A DNA stretch of 64,000 nt. Origin: Trypanosoma brucei gambiense DAL972 (Eukaryota > Euglenozoa > Kinetoplastea > Trypanosomatida > Trypanosomatidae). The stretch is from the NCBI RefSeq assembly GCF_000210295.1, contig NC_026735.1, positions 135,749-199,748 on the forward strand, written 5' to 3'. Within the stretch, counting starts at the first letter, position 1. Each line of letters begins with the position of its first letter. The notes beneath the pieces are model-generated. The model did not search any database. It worked only from the letters and a program-made list of their open reading frames with translations, and was not told the DNA's origin. The translations under genes and the position numbers were made by a program. Of the stretch, positions 47,630 to 58,050 are shown one piece after another.

Positions 47630-49573
47630 TCACCTTCCCGCGAGAAGTGCACGGCTGCGCAGCCGCTTCATGCGCATGCCTGACGTCAACGAGTTCCTCA
47701 GCATTTCGTGCTCAACACCTGACAGCTCCAATGCCCGCAGAACTCGCGCTGCATCATTTTCGTGCAACCCTTCACCCAACTCACACGCCCGTTCACCCAG
47801 TAATAAGTAAAAGTTTGTTTGCCCTTCCTGTCCTACACTACAGATACGACTCGGTGGGAATTTTGCGCCAATCGATTCGACATGCCGTGTTAAGTCGCCA
47901 TGGTACTTAAGCGTGGCGTAAGCAAGCAACATGCAACTCAGTTGGTGGCCTGAGAGTTCGTCAGCACGCAAAGCGCACACAGTGGCGGCGCTCACAAGTA
48001 CAGTCAGTGCTTCCATGGTGGTAATTTTATAGTACACGATAGCGCTGCAAAGAACGGCAAGTTCTTTCACACTGAAAGGCAACCTTTCTGGTAGTTGCGT
48101 GCCATTGGCATATTCAGAATAAGTCTGTTCCCTCCTTGATGTGCTGTGGTTAGAGGAGCCCGTACTGCTGGAAGAGACGGGGTGGGCAAAACATGCGAGA
48201 AGTGTCTGCGTGTATTCCTTTCCCACACCAAAAGGAATACGCAGCTCAGAAACGGGTGGGAGTGATGACACCGAAGTGTACGAGTGCCGTTGTGAGGGTG
48301 AAAGCACAGGGGTCGAACAGACAGAGTGCATGCACCACGATACGACACGAACTGCCCGAACGGATCCCAGTTCGCGTAACGACCCAAATTTCGACGAAAT
48401 ACCGCGTGCGGACGATGTAGCGCCGTTACCTTCGCCATACAACTGTCGAACGCAGAACTCCTCCACGGACATGGGGGTTCCCGCGCTATTACACAATTGC
48501 AGTGTGTCCTCGGATGGCAGCGAAAGCATGACGCGCAAAAGTTTGAAGTAGTGGACTGGGTGAAAAGTTCCCTGCCGTGGTTCTGAGGACGAGGAGTAAT
48601 GCGCTTTTGCCTCCCCACAAGAGCGTCTCACAAAAGCAGAACTTCCTTCACCCATGCTTTGCATAAACAATGCCCGGACTGCCTGCCTTACGACATAACC
48701 ATGTGCAGTCATGGGCGTGTTACCGACCACTGTCACGATCCGACTGACGAGGTCAAGGAACTCCAACACGCAACTCTTCGGGACTTGTAGAAAGTGCGAC
48801 GTAGTCAGCCGGCACGTGGCATCACGTAGTTGGTGTAACCTTTGAAATCGCACGGCCTCAGACAACATCATTCGTCCACCATTATCGTGCCCCCCACGAC
48901 TTGCTCCATCACCGTCTTGATTTGGGCCACCACAACCGTCCTGAGCAGTTGCATGCCGCATCGCAGAGGCCTGAAGGGCGGCGAACACGTCACGGAGAGT
49001 TGACAGGGCCTGCCTGTACTCTTCGCCCAACTGATTTTCTTTTTTAACTCTTATGTGCCGCTTAGCGCGCAATTGAAGGGAATGAAGGTCACGCTTACCA
49101 CGTAAGTGAGGGTCATCAGCGTTCCTTCGTCCGTGACACTGTTGGTTTTCCCTGGAATTCCCGGTTTGGGCGCGACCAAACGAGTTGCTGGGTTGCATAC
49201 CACGTGCTGAGCCGCTATTTGTTTTCATCCCTTCCCTTCCACTTTGCCCATTCGCATCAGAGTTGCCACTCCCTTCCAGTGCGCATGGGACCGGTCGTAC
49301 CTCAATGAGGTCTAACACATGACGTTTCTGTGCCGCGTTCACTTCGTTTTCTTCCCCTTGCCATTGTTGTCGCTGCTTTTGTTTTGTACAATCATTTGGA
49401 TCGCAACCTGTGAAAGGGGCACTCTCCCGACGGATGAACTCCTGGAACTCTAAACGGCGCTGTTGATCCACTGCATGGTGGAGACGCTGTTGGCTAACAC
49501 TAAACGGTGAGAAAAGCCCATTGGAGGAGCAGTAAAATCCTCGTCGAAGGATGCTGCGACGGTGCACTACCAT
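47630..49573 (-). CDS. Probable mitochondrial helical-repeat protein
   Basis: A 647-residue protein from the ATG at 49573. The N-terminus 'MVVHRRSILRRGFYCSSNGL' is Arg/Ser-rich, without acids and with likely amphipathic character, typical of a mitochondrial presequence. Residues ~30-230 are Gln/Asn/Gly/Arg-rich and probably disordered. The C-terminal ~400 residues are helical, with repeat-like pairs such as 'FSVKELAVLCSAIVYYKI', 'LSGHQLSCMLLAYATLKY' and 'ENDAARVLRALELSGV', resembling octotricopeptide/FAST-type RNA-binding repeats of kinetoplastid mitochondrial RNA-processing factors. I see no RAP domain and cannot name a family. A 64-codon upstream extension is part of the 5' UTR: the acceptor AG at 49653 lies inside it. 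Confidence 0.65.
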   Translation of the reverse strand: MVVHRRSILRRGFYCSSNGLFSPFSVSQQRLHHAVDQQRRLEFQEFIRRESAPFTGCDPNDCTKQKQRQQWQGEENEVNAAQKRHVLDLIEVRPVPCALEGSGNSDANGQSGREGMKTNSGSARGMQPSNSFGRAQTGNSRENQQCHGRRNADDPHLRGKRDLHSLQLRAKRHIRVKKENQLGEEYRQALSTLRDVFAALQASAMRHATAQDGCGGPNQDGDGASRGGHDNGGRMMLSEAVRFQRLHQLRDATCRLTTSHFLQVPKSCVLEFLDLVSRIVTVVGNTPMTAHGYVVRQAVRALFMQSMGEGSSAFVRRSCGEAKAHYSSSSEPRQGTFHPVHYFKLLRVMLSLPSEDTLQLCNSAGTPMSVEEFCVRQLYGEGNGATSSARGISSKFGSLRELGSVRAVRVVSWCMHSVCSTPVLSPSQRHSYTSVSSLPPVSELRIPFGVGKEYTQTLLACFAHPVSSSSTGSSNHSTSRREQTYSEYANGTQLPERLPFSVKELAVLCSAIVYYKITTMEALTVLVSAATVCALRADELSGHQLSCMLLAYATLKYHGDLTRHVESIGAKFPPSRICSVGQEGQTNFYLLLGERACELGEGLHENDAARVLRALELSGVEHEMLRNSLTSGMRMKRLRSRALLAGR

Positions 49574-49652
49574 GTGCCTTCTCTCTGTTTTTTCTTCTGC
49601 CTCCTTCGCTTTATGAGGGTCGCCGTACAAGCGTACCCAAAATGTGTATATC

Positions 49653-49686
49653 CTTTTGAATATAAGTGAAAAACAGAAGGGACTGT
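49653..49686 (-). promoter_or_regulatory. Trans-splice acceptor of the mitochondrial-protein gene
   Basis: The transcribed strand has a C/T-rich tract (49665-49686) followed by AG at 49654-49653, giving a 79-nt 5' UTR to the ATG at 49573 and excluding the further-upstream ATGs. Confidence 0.6.
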
Positions 49687-51195
49687 GTGGATCATCAACC
49701 GTTTCTGAAGGTAGGTGCAGAACAGTCAAGCGTTGTGCACATCCGGTCTTCACACACATGCACATACACGTGTGTTTATTTATTTATTTTTACATGAAAA
49801 TGTATTCGTATGTACACCAACATGAACACGGCTAAAAGTAAGCGTGTCCGTGCGTGCGCGAAGCGGGACAGTATTGGGAATTACTAGCATAAAATATGCC
49901 TGTAGCACGCACCCGTACACGTACAGAAGCTATAGAGCACCACTCTGAGGTAATTGCAAAAAAAAAAATTCCTTTACCCCAAGCCATCTGTTGTGTGAGG
50001 GCAGTGGCCAATTGTTTGAGAGAGCCATTTATTTCCGTTTCCATCAATCCAGTCGCCGTTAACGCAGTCCACCCCATTTTAAATCAACCTTCCCTTTTTC
50101 TTTCTTTCATTCATCCATCCGACCTCCACCTTCCTTTTTTTTTTTCCGGTCATTCCCCTTCCCATTTCATCCTTTCCTCATTTTGTTCACCTTCACCTTC
50201 CACTTGCACTTAACCCCTTTCCACCCAACAGGGCATTTTGTGCTCACCGTACCTAAATGTGGGGAAATTATATATTCGAACGAAAGGAGAAAAACAACAT
50301 GGCCTTCGCTCCCGAAACAAACACATTTGTGAGTGCACACAAACACACATGGTATGTATGTATGTATATATACGTGTTCGTGTTTATATTATTCTTCCTT
50401 TGTTTTGAGGCATGAAATTGCCCTAGGGAAGTGAACTGAACTCATTATTTCCCCCCTTCCTTCCCCTTTCATCGTATATATATATATATATTTTCACACG
50501 CGAACACGCCCTTATCTCCTTTTCCTCCTCCTCCTCCTTCTCTCTTTTTTTTTTTCTTCTGCGGTTTCAGTTCATTTTCCTTCTGAACGTAAATTTACGA
50601 CCATCCTTTTATTTTTTCTTTTCAGGTGCGGTCGCAAGCGATAACTACTGCGCTCACAGGCAAGTACACTCAACTACATGATAATGATGATAGACGTGAC
50701 TGGTTATTGGCAAGACCGTATATTTAGGTTGGCGGAATATCATTGGATGGTGAAAAGGAAAAAAAAAAAGGGTGCGTTTAGGGGGGAAAAACAAAAAACG
50801 TGCGCAGTATGCTAACAGATACAATTAAAAGAAATTTCAACAAACAAAAGGTACCTGAATGTGTAGGGCACCAGTCCGTCTGTGTGAGAAGAAATTAACT
50901 GTTCATACTCCATTCTTTTCTTTGTTTTCTTTTCCTTTTTTTCTTCTTTTCTCATCACTCCTTAACTTCAATTGCACAACTTTCATCACCGCTGCATCTC
51001 CTCCACATATTGAACTTTTGGCACAAGTTCCTGTTCTTATTTCTAAATCCATTTCACGCAATACAACAACGAGACGTGCCATGGCAAAGTAATAAAAGAA
51101 ATGATCACACATTTGAATAACGGCGGAAAGCGCATGAGACAAAAGAGGTAATCAACAAAACAAAACTGACACAAGCGTGCCAGTCACCAAAAAAG

Positions 51196-51233
<38 letters not shown>
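51196..51233. repeat. (CAA)n trinucleotide repeat
   Basis: About twelve CAA units in the putative CK2 3' UTR. Confidence 0.95.
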
Positions 51234-51987
51234 GAAAATCAAGGTAAGAAGGGTGCAGCAATGAGGGCAAAAAAAAAAAAAAAAGAGACAAAAAATATGA
51301 TTGTTGCCATTTCTCCTCTTTCCCTTCTTCTGTTTGCTGCGGTTCCGCCTCCTTCCTTTTTGCTTTTACTTGCATTTGACACCCTCAGTGGAAGGCATGA
51401 GGGGTAAAAAGGAATTGCTTATACATATTAGACATGTTAACATGTGGACAAACACTCAAACAAAAAAAAAAAGAACAGGGCTCGGAAAATAACGAAAAGC
51501 ACACACCAGTCGAAGAAGATGATAGCGGCATATATATATATAAATATATGTATGTAAATAAATATTTATTTATATATGTGTGTATTTCCTGACCCCCTTG
51601 GAAAAGAAAGAAATCTGCCAGGTTCGGCTACAGAAGAACTACCGTGACGTTCCGGAACGTTACGGGGAACAGAGGGATAATAATAATGATGATAATGATC
51701 ATAAAAGATTGTGTGGGTGAGTACGCCTGTGCGTAGAGAAGGTCACACGCACGAATAAATAAAAAAAATGGAGAAAACAAAATGTTGCGGAAGAGAACTG
51801 GACTGCCGCCTCTCACTAGTGCGCGCAGCCCTTTCCTCCATTATTCGATCAAACAACAAGATAAGGGTATATAATTTAAACACTAAAACAAAGGACGAAG
51901 AAAAAAAAAAAAAAGAACGCTAGCAGCCGAGGGAAAACAACCAAACAGCCAAACAAGCAGGGACATGGACGATTAAAGGCACTGCCA

Positions 51988-53106
51988 CTAACCTCTGCGC
52001 CTCGGGTACTGTTCCTGTGGGTCTCCCTGCAACACCTTGCGTACTGGATCAAAAAACGGGTGCTGCATTGCATCGTAGGCAAGAATTCGTTCCTGATGAT
52101 CGACCTGCAGCATTTTGTCAAGCAGGTCCAACCCATTTGCATCGCACCAATCTATGTTTCGGGTGGTGACGAATGATTTCCACGGCCTCTTTGGATATTT
52201 TGTGGAAAGGGCCCTGTCAACCAGGTGCCGAGGGAGTGAAACATCATATTTTTGAACGTAGCGCATTATATCTTCTGTGCCGACTACGCTTGCTATCTGA
52301 TGCAGTTGGTCCTCATTATCTTCTCCACGGAAAAGAGGAAACACCCGGAAGAGTAACTCGGCAAGGACACAACCAACACTCCACATGTCCAAAGAGTAAT
52401 CATAAAGCCGTATTCCCACAAGAAGCTCAGGACCTTTAAAATGTCGAGTCCCTACACCTAAGTTATACGCTTGGCCATGAATGTAATACTCTGCAAGGCC
52501 CCAGTCTACGATACGAAGCTTGCGGCGGCGGTGATCAATGATGATGTTCTGCGGTTTGATGTCGCGATGAAATATTCCTCGACTGTGAGCGAAATGCAGA
52601 CAGCGCAGTATTTCATACATGTAATAGCGCATGTCAAAAGATGTGAGACTACCGCTGTTCATGAGAGTACGGAAGTTATCAGCTGGTTCTATGTTCTCTG
52701 TGACAAGCACAGGCGTATTCTCCTGTTCAACCATGACAACGTCAAGCAGCCTCACGACGTTTGGTCCCCCGCAGAGGTTTTGCAGGATAGTGATTTCCCT
52801 TCTTATTTTCTTTACCCTCACTGGTTTAAGGATCTTCAGCACACAAAGTTCCCCGTTGTGCCGGCTGCGCGCCCGAAACACCTCCGAGTATTTTCCACGA
52901 CCAATTTTCTGCAGAAGCTCGTACGGCTCATCACTGTTGAACTCAAGTGTGGCATTCTCGTAGTCCCAATACTCCGGTGGCATCTGCGTATTAACGTACC
53001 AAAAGGGATGGGCGTATCCGCTTTGGCCACTTGTCTCGGCCAGTTGACTGCTATTAGCATTCCCTAAACCCTTTTCAGTCGCCGCGCGACCACCGCTGCG
53101 GGACAT
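51988..53106 (-). CDS. CK2A2: Casein kinase 2 catalytic (alpha) subunit
   Basis: A 372-residue Ser/Thr kinase of the constitutively active CK2 family, which phosphorylates acidic sites on many nuclear and cytoplasmic proteins. Motifs: glycine loop 'IGRGKYSEV' (68-76), ATP lysine K91 in 'VLKILKP', CK2-specific basic cluster 'KPVRVKKIRREI' with E104, catalytic 'HRDIKPQN' (180-187), 'DWG' (201-203, the CK2 form of DFG) and 'GPELL' (225-229). The C-lobe block 'YDYSLDMWSVGCVLAELLF' is diagnostic. An N-terminal extension of ~25 residues and a short basic tail ('QEQYPRRRG') differ from animal CK2 alpha. The first ATG in frame is at 53106. From memory, T. brucei has two alpha genes and this would be the second; the symbol rests on that recollection. 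Confidence 0.9.
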   Translation of the reverse strand: MSRSGGRAATEKGLGNANSSQLAETSGQSGYAHPFWYVNTQMPPEYWDYENATLEFNSDEPYELLQKIGRGKYSEVFRARSRHNGELCVLKILKPVRVKKIRREITILQNLCGGPNVVRLLDVVMVEQENTPVLVTENIEPADNFRTLMNSGSLTSFDMRYYMYEILRCLHFAHSRGIFHRDIKPQNIIIDHRRRKLRIVDWGLAEYYIHGQAYNLGVGTRHFKGPELLVGIRLYDYSLDMWSVGCVLAELLFRVFPLFRGEDNEDQLHQIASVVGTEDIMRYVQKYDVSLPRHLVDRALSTKYPKRPWKSFVTTRNIDWCDANGLDLLDKMLQVDHQERILAYDAMQHPFFDPVRKVLQGDPQEQYPRRRG

Positions 53107-54302
53107 GACGGCGCACAACTTCGAACAAATACACGTATATATGTGTTTGTATTAATATACCCCAGAAAGTTATGCCAGTGTGGTATGCTTTCTTGCAGTT
53201 TCCCCCCTTTCCTTAACTTTTTGGTACTTTGGTTTGTTGAGCGGCTCTTGTTCGTTATAATTCCTTTCACCTGCCCTAATCTCTTCTGCCCTTCCCCTTT
53301 CTGTTGCTGCTACGTACTTCACCCTTTGTACAGAAGAGTATGTTTATATATACGTGTATGCACGGGTGCTGACAGAATACTAAACGTTAATTACCTTCCC
53401 TCCGAATGATGCCAAAAAATAACACGAACAAACAGGACGCAGCTGCGGTAAGCAAAAGGCAAATAGAAGTTAGGTACTAAACGCCACACACAGCAAAACA
53501 AAAGTAGTTCAAAGTGCATTTGTGTGCTGAAAAGCTCGCACAAATGTTTTCAAAGGGTATTGTTTAGGGACAATGTTTCCCCGCCATTTCATCTGATTAT
53601 TACTGTTATGGTTGCCGAAATCCTCCTGCATCCGCAAGTGAGCCCGACAATTCACAGAAACTAAACCCACTAGGCTCAAAACCGAAAGCACGCTACGGTG
53701 AACTGCAGAGGGGCAACACCACATTCACATGTACGCACAAATATACAAAAAAATATATGTTTATTTATTCAAATATCCACCCACAACGCATCTACAGGTA
53801 AGGGGGAGGAAATGTGACGGATAAGCGCTTTCAGTTAAATACAATTCCACTCCTATCCGCATTCATTCGGTGCTTGTCGCTGATGGTTACTGCGTTTCTA
53901 CTGCGCGGCTCCGTCGCGTCCTCCCTCTTCCACTCCTCACGAAAGTATTCCGTGCATCCCGTGAGGTGTGTATGTGTTTTAGTATGAAAAGCTGTAGGTA
54001 ACTAATGCACTACAAACCTTAAAAAAACGACAACAAAAAAAAGAGTCAAACGCTATGAAAGAAAGTTTCTCCTAGAAAAGTAAAAAAAAACGTGGGAGAG
54101 AGCACGTGGGGGATGACTTTGGCACAAAAACCAAGATGCACCCGCAATTACACTCGCATTCGGGAGCAGTTTTTATATTAGTTCACGTCTTTCGACACCA
54201 ACTTCACCTAATCAATAAATTGCAGCCTGATCCTGCGTTTCCTACACTCTCGTTCCTCCTCTGGACCATTTTGTGTGTTGTTTTGTTGGGTCGAGCCCTC
54301 CT
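53107..54302 (-). other. Intergenic region between RPN6 and CK2 alpha
   Basis: 1.2 kb of mixed UTR sequence without strong repeats. The segment 53510-53730 is of normal complexity but holds only a short frame with no recognisable protein. No gene seen. Confidence 0.55.
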
Positions 54303-55844
54303 TTATTCCTTCTTTGGCTCACTTTTCGGTTTTTTCCCGTCACCCTTCTCCGCTCCGCTCCCTGCCTCATCTTTCGCTTTCTTACCCTTCGCATCCACCT
54401 GTTTGGCAGCAGTGCGCTTTGCCAAGTTCTCTTCCACAAGCGCGTCGAACTTACCATTTGCCTTGTCGAACAACGCCGTTACCAACTTATCGTACTTTTC
54501 CAGTGCATCCAGCGCATCCTGATAAAGAGTCGTGGCGGATGTGACATCTCCACTTCCGCTGGTTCCGGTGCCACCACTATGGTATGCGCTGCTGTGGGAA
54601 ACACCGTGAGACCCATCAGAAGTGCCATCTCCCTTCTGCTTGGCTTTTTCTCGCTTCGCGTCTTGTTCATCGAAAACTACCACGCACTGATGCTGCTGGT
54701 CCACGATCCCTGCCAGCTTCTTGTCAAGGATGAGCTGGGACACCTGTGACTCCACGGTTTCCACATCAAGCTTCAGAAGCTCCGCAAGATATGATATCTG
54801 CACTCGGCTGTACGGCTCCAACAGCTTCAGCAGGTGTCCCTCAAGCAGACTCTTATACATCTCAGAGAGCTGACGCTGAAGCACTTCGTCCTCAAGAAAT
54901 GGCGCGTTCTTATTCTCTTGCATGATGCGATTGAATAGGTGTGTGTCCTGGCTGTTGTATGCATCCGCGACGCCATGGAGAGCGACCATATCAGCTCCTT
55001 TGTATTCCAGCACATTCTTTGAGCTCAGCAGCGCAGAAAGCTCATCCGGGCTATTGGTGGCAATCTTAGCGAGAATCATATAATGTAGTGCTTTACGTGC
55101 TTGCCGCGCTTGGTCACCTAACTGGTGGAAGCCCTCGAAAGCCTCATACAAGTAAGAAAAAGCCGTCTTCGCGTCATGCTCTTCGGCATGCAGGACGCCA
55201 CTTTGCAGGTCAATTTCCGCTTGAGCCAGCGGCGGGCAATATATGCTGTTCGCATTAGTTCGTGCCGCCACAAGGGCTGCACGAGCACGTGAAATATTGC
55301 GAATGGAATAGTAGATGTGACTCTCTAGTAGGTGAATATCAAGCAGAAGAGCTCTGTCATCAAGACGACGGACCTCTCGCAGCAGCGCCTGAAGCGTCGT
55401 GAGAGCCTCCTGCCGTTCATTGCGCGCAAATTGCACTTCTGCAAGACGGTGCTGGAGCCGCTGCCGGAGAAAAGTACGTTTCTCCTGACGGGCCCACGCG
55501 ATCATGTCGCGGCACACTTCCATCTGCCGGTCGAGTGACGCTCCACTGTTGAGAATTAGATCGAACATCTTGCGCACCATGCGAGTTGCCTTCGCCTTGG
55601 GAAGCAGAGCAAAGAAAGACCGAATGGCAGACAAGAGTTGCACAAGCATGTCAGTTTGCTTCTCCACGCTAAGAATCTCCGCCAGGCGATAAATCGCGCG
55701 CTCCTTTGCTCGGAGACCAATTGCGTCATCCGCCGTGACATCCGTCGAGACAATGTCTTCAAGCACTCCCCGTGCTTCCGTCCGCCGTCCGTCCGCAATA
55801 AAGTCCTCTGCTGTGTCCCAAAGTGAGTCCAAATCCTTTTCCAT
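54303..55844 (-). CDS. RPN6: 26S proteasome regulatory lid subunit RPN6 (PSMD11)
   Basis: A 513-residue scaffold of the 19S lid, where RPN6 clamps the lid to the 20S core and stabilises the 26S proteasome. Residues ~30-300 are TPR-like helical hairpins; 'LLESHIYYSIRNISRARAAL' followed by 'NSIYCPPLAQAEIDLQSGVLHAEE' and 'TAFSYLYEAFEGF' align almost word for word with human PSMD11. A PCI domain follows (~300-400), with the winged-helix end 'VQISYLAELLKLDVETVESQVSQLILDKKLAGIVDQ'-type block. The protein is ~90 residues longer than the human one because of a Ser/Gly/His-rich insertion (~415-440) and a Lys-rich acidic tail ('KGKKAKDEAG', 'KKPKSEPKKE'). The ATG at 55844 is clear. Function is well supported. 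Confidence 0.93.
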   Translation of the reverse strand: MEKDLDSLWDTAEDFIADGRRTEARGVLEDIVSTDVTADDAIGLRAKERAIYRLAEILSVEKQTDMLVQLLSAIRSFFALLPKAKATRMVRKMFDLILNSGASLDRQMEVCRDMIAWARQEKRTFLRQRLQHRLAEVQFARNERQEALTTLQALLREVRRLDDRALLLDIHLLESHIYYSIRNISRARAALVAARTNANSIYCPPLAQAEIDLQSGVLHAEEHDAKTAFSYLYEAFEGFHQLGDQARQARKALHYMILAKIATNSPDELSALLSSKNVLEYKGADMVALHGVADAYNSQDTHLFNRIMQENKNAPFLEDEVLQRQLSEMYKSLLEGHLLKLLEPYSRVQISYLAELLKLDVETVESQVSQLILDKKLAGIVDQQHQCVVVFDEQDAKREKAKQKGDGTSDGSHGVSHSSAYHSGGTGTSGSGDVTSATTLYQDALDALEKYDKLVTALFDKANGKFDALVEENLAKRTAAKQVDAKGKKAKDEAGSGAEKGDGKKPKSEPKKE

Positions 55845-56450
55845 CGTGACGCCGGTGATAACCCCCTAGTGGCTTTTCACTATGCGCGTTTTGATCGCTT
55901 TATTGATCCTTTGAAAATTTCAGACTTTCTGTTCCTTTGTTTGCTGTTGTGCGCCTATCGCCGCGCAGGTTTGTTCTCCGTCCGTCGCGGTAGCAAGCTC
56001 TTACCTTTATCTACCGTTTCCACGCTTTCAGTTTCTTTACCTAATTCCAGTACTTCTTCACTTTGTTGTTTTCTTTTTTTTTTTGTTTTTCAAAGGATGT
56101 CCGCCAAGGGATTAGGAACAGGTTATAAGGACAAAGGAATCGGGTGAAAAATTGTGTGGTGCAAAACGAGAGGAAAAAAAAAGCGTTGAGAAAATGACTG
56201 ACAAACGGAGATAGGGCGGTGAACAGGCAGCAACTCCTGATAACGAAAAAGAATACAGTTGAGGGAAAATACGGTGGGACGCGCGTGGTACGTTTAATCA
56301 AAAATTCCACCGACACGAATGGAAGAGAATCAGTGGAGTAAACTTCGCAAGATATCCTTCCTCGCCCGGCCATTGCGATATGCCACCTACCAGTGTCGAC
56401 CACGACATGAGCCGCAATAAAAAAGTTGACAGCCCATTGCCATCCGTTTA
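55845..56450 (-). other. Intergenic region between TRM7 and RPN6
   Basis: Holds the RPN6 5' UTR; pyrimidine tracts on the transcribed strand at about 56165-56185 feed a candidate acceptor at some distance. An apparent 110-codon frame (56041-56373) runs through this tract and is not called. Confidence 0.5.
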
Positions 56451-57749
56451 TTATCCGACACGCTGCCGTTTTGTCCTTTCCTTCACCGCTTCAGATGTTG
56501 CTATATATGGCGCCTGCAGAGGTGGCTGAACGGGCGGCAGTACAACATCAGACTCGCCACGGTCGTAGCACATATCAGCATCATAACCAGTCAAGTCTCC
56601 ACAGGCCAGGAAAGGTACGATAACAGATTCTACTGCGTATGCCTCATCAACTATATCAGTAACACCACTATGATGCAATTCACCATTGTTAACATTGTCG
56701 GATGACATGCGCTGCGCATCCACAGCGGCTAAGTGCAGTGCTGGGGCAGCGGGTGTGAAGCAACTCGTTGTCTGCGTAAGTGGCCGCTCGAATGACGGCT
56801 GGTAGGATGCAGGCGGGTCGTAGTTTTGGCACACCATAAAAGCCTCCATCGAGGCGTTGCGCGATGACTTTGGTTTCGCGATGGTCACTTGACGGAAAAA
56901 AACTTCTGCTTTGGCGACAAGAAACGGCGTGTTGGGGCCGCGAAACATCTTTGTCACAAACGTACCGCCGCGCCGGAGCACAAATGTCGTGATGTTAAGT
57001 GCGGCGAGCAGCAGATGGTGCTGAAGATACTCGTCAAGCTCGTGCATACCGGTAACATCGGGAGCGCCGTCGCACACCACCAAATCCGCCTTTCGCCCGG
57101 CGACGGGTCGCGTCGGAGCGCCCGCATCCCCACCGTTCCTATCGTCGTTATTATTACCATTATTGTTATTGTTGTCACCATCCACACATTCAGAAGCATT
57201 ATTACGTTCATTCATGAGCCCTACACCGCAATCCGACCTCTGCTGACTACTCTTTCCCTCCTCGCTGACGTTATTGCCGCGACCGCTATTAAAATCATTA
57301 ATTGCGCCTGCTGTCGAGAGTGCCGTGGCGTCTGAGCATTCGGGAACAGAAGAGGAATCACCGTTAAGCAACCGAATGATTTCGCGCGCCGTCCACTCAC
57401 TCGTGATATCGCCTTGCAACAGCTGGACGCCGTCTATTGGCATCATCTCCTGCAGGTCCACCGCAACGATGCGAGGGCGCTGGGATGCTTCAGAGTTTAT
57501 GGCTTCGTCTCCTTCACACGCTTCTGCTGCACTTCCCGGTTGACTGCCACACAGATGGTTGGAAAGCACTTGTGACCAGCTTCCTGGGGCTGCACACAGA
57601 TCCACAACACCAGTACGTATTTCCTCACGCCGAAGAATCCCAAATTCTTCATGCAGTTGCAGCAACTTGTACGCGCTACGCGCTCGGTAACCTTCTTCTT
57701 TCGCTTTGCGATAGTAGATGTCCCGCTTGTCCTTTGAAGCACGACCCAT
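56451..57749 (-). CDS. TRM7: tRNA 2'-O-ribose methyltransferase TRM7/FTSJ1
   Basis: A 432-residue SAM-dependent methyltransferase expected to modify riboses at positions 32 and 34 of the anticodon loop of certain tRNAs. The N-terminus 'MGRASKDKRDIYYRKAKEEG' is nearly identical to human FTSJ1. The SAM site is 'DLCAAPGSWSQ' (50-60). The FtsJ catalytic tetrad is K28 ('AYK'), D227 ('VVCDGAPDVTG'), K267 ('FVTKMFRG') and E302 ('SRNASMEAF'). 'VCQNYDPP' then matches FTSJ1. A ~90-residue Ser/Asn/Asp-rich insertion (~130-219) with an Asn run splits the Rossmann domain, and there is a ~90-residue C-terminal extension ending in basic 'KERTKRQRVG'. All catalytic residues are intact. The ATG at 57749 is certain from homology. 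Confidence 0.94.
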   Translation of the reverse strand: MGRASKDKRDIYYRKAKEEGYRARSAYKLLQLHEEFGILRREEIRTGVVDLCAAPGSWSQVLSNHLCGSQPGSAAEACEGDEAINSEASQRPRIVAVDLQEMMPIDGVQLLQGDITSEWTAREIIRLLNGDSSSVPECSDATALSTAGAINDFNSGRGNNVSEEGKSSQQRSDCGVGLMNERNNASECVDGDNNNNNGNNNDDRNGGDAGAPTRPVAGRKADLVVCDGAPDVTGMHELDEYLQHHLLLAALNITTFVLRRGGTFVTKMFRGPNTPFLVAKAEVFFRQVTIAKPKSSRNASMEAFMVCQNYDPPASYQPSFERPLTQTTSCFTPAAPALHLAAVDAQRMSSDNVNNGELHHSGVTDIVDEAYAVESVIVPFLACGDLTGYDADMCYDRGESDVVLPPVQPPLQAPYIATSEAVKERTKRQRVG

Positions 57750-58050
57750 TGTTTTGCTACACGTGGAAGTATGCTAGTGTGTTAAATCGATTATTCTCGT
57801 CGTACCAACCCTCAGTACGCCCTGCTTTCGATATCTGTATATGTGTGTATGAGCTGAGATGCCACAATTTTTGGCGAAAACCCTTGCCGTTTTTTTTTCT
57901 ACTCTTCACGAAGGTAACTACAACACCCCCACAGGTTTGAATTTCTTTCCCTTATTTTCCTTTCTATTTTTTTATTTCTGTTGACGTTATCTTCACTTTC
58001 CGCCTTCCCTGTTCTTTTTTGGGGTACGGAACTAACCTCACCGTTCGAGG

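Larger units (their letters stand above)
49574..51987 (-). other. 2.4-kb intergenic region, mostly CK2 3' UTR
   Basis: Low-complexity UTR with a (TA)n at 50474-50490, (CAA)n at 51196-51233 and TA/AAAT-rich sequence near 51530-51580. Short transcribed-strand frames at 49832-50077 (81 codons) and 50903-51112 (69 codons) have an ATG but no pyrimidine-AG acceptor just upstream, so I do not call them genes. Confidence 0.55.

Noticed and set aside
49832..50077. 81-codon ATG frame on the minus strand in the CK2 3' UTR
   Set aside because: The sequence just upstream is purine-rich on this strand, so there is no splice acceptor, and the protein is unlike anything I know.
50903..51112. 69-codon ATG frame on the minus strand in the CK2 3' UTR
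   Set aside because: No AG separates the nearby pyrimidine tract from its ATG, and the C-terminal half is Lys/Glu from purine-rich sequence.
56041..56373. 110-codon ATG frame between TRM7 and RPN6
   Set aside because: It lies across the TRM7 3' UTR and the RPN6 pyrimidine tract and its middle is Phe/Leu/Ser from that tract.
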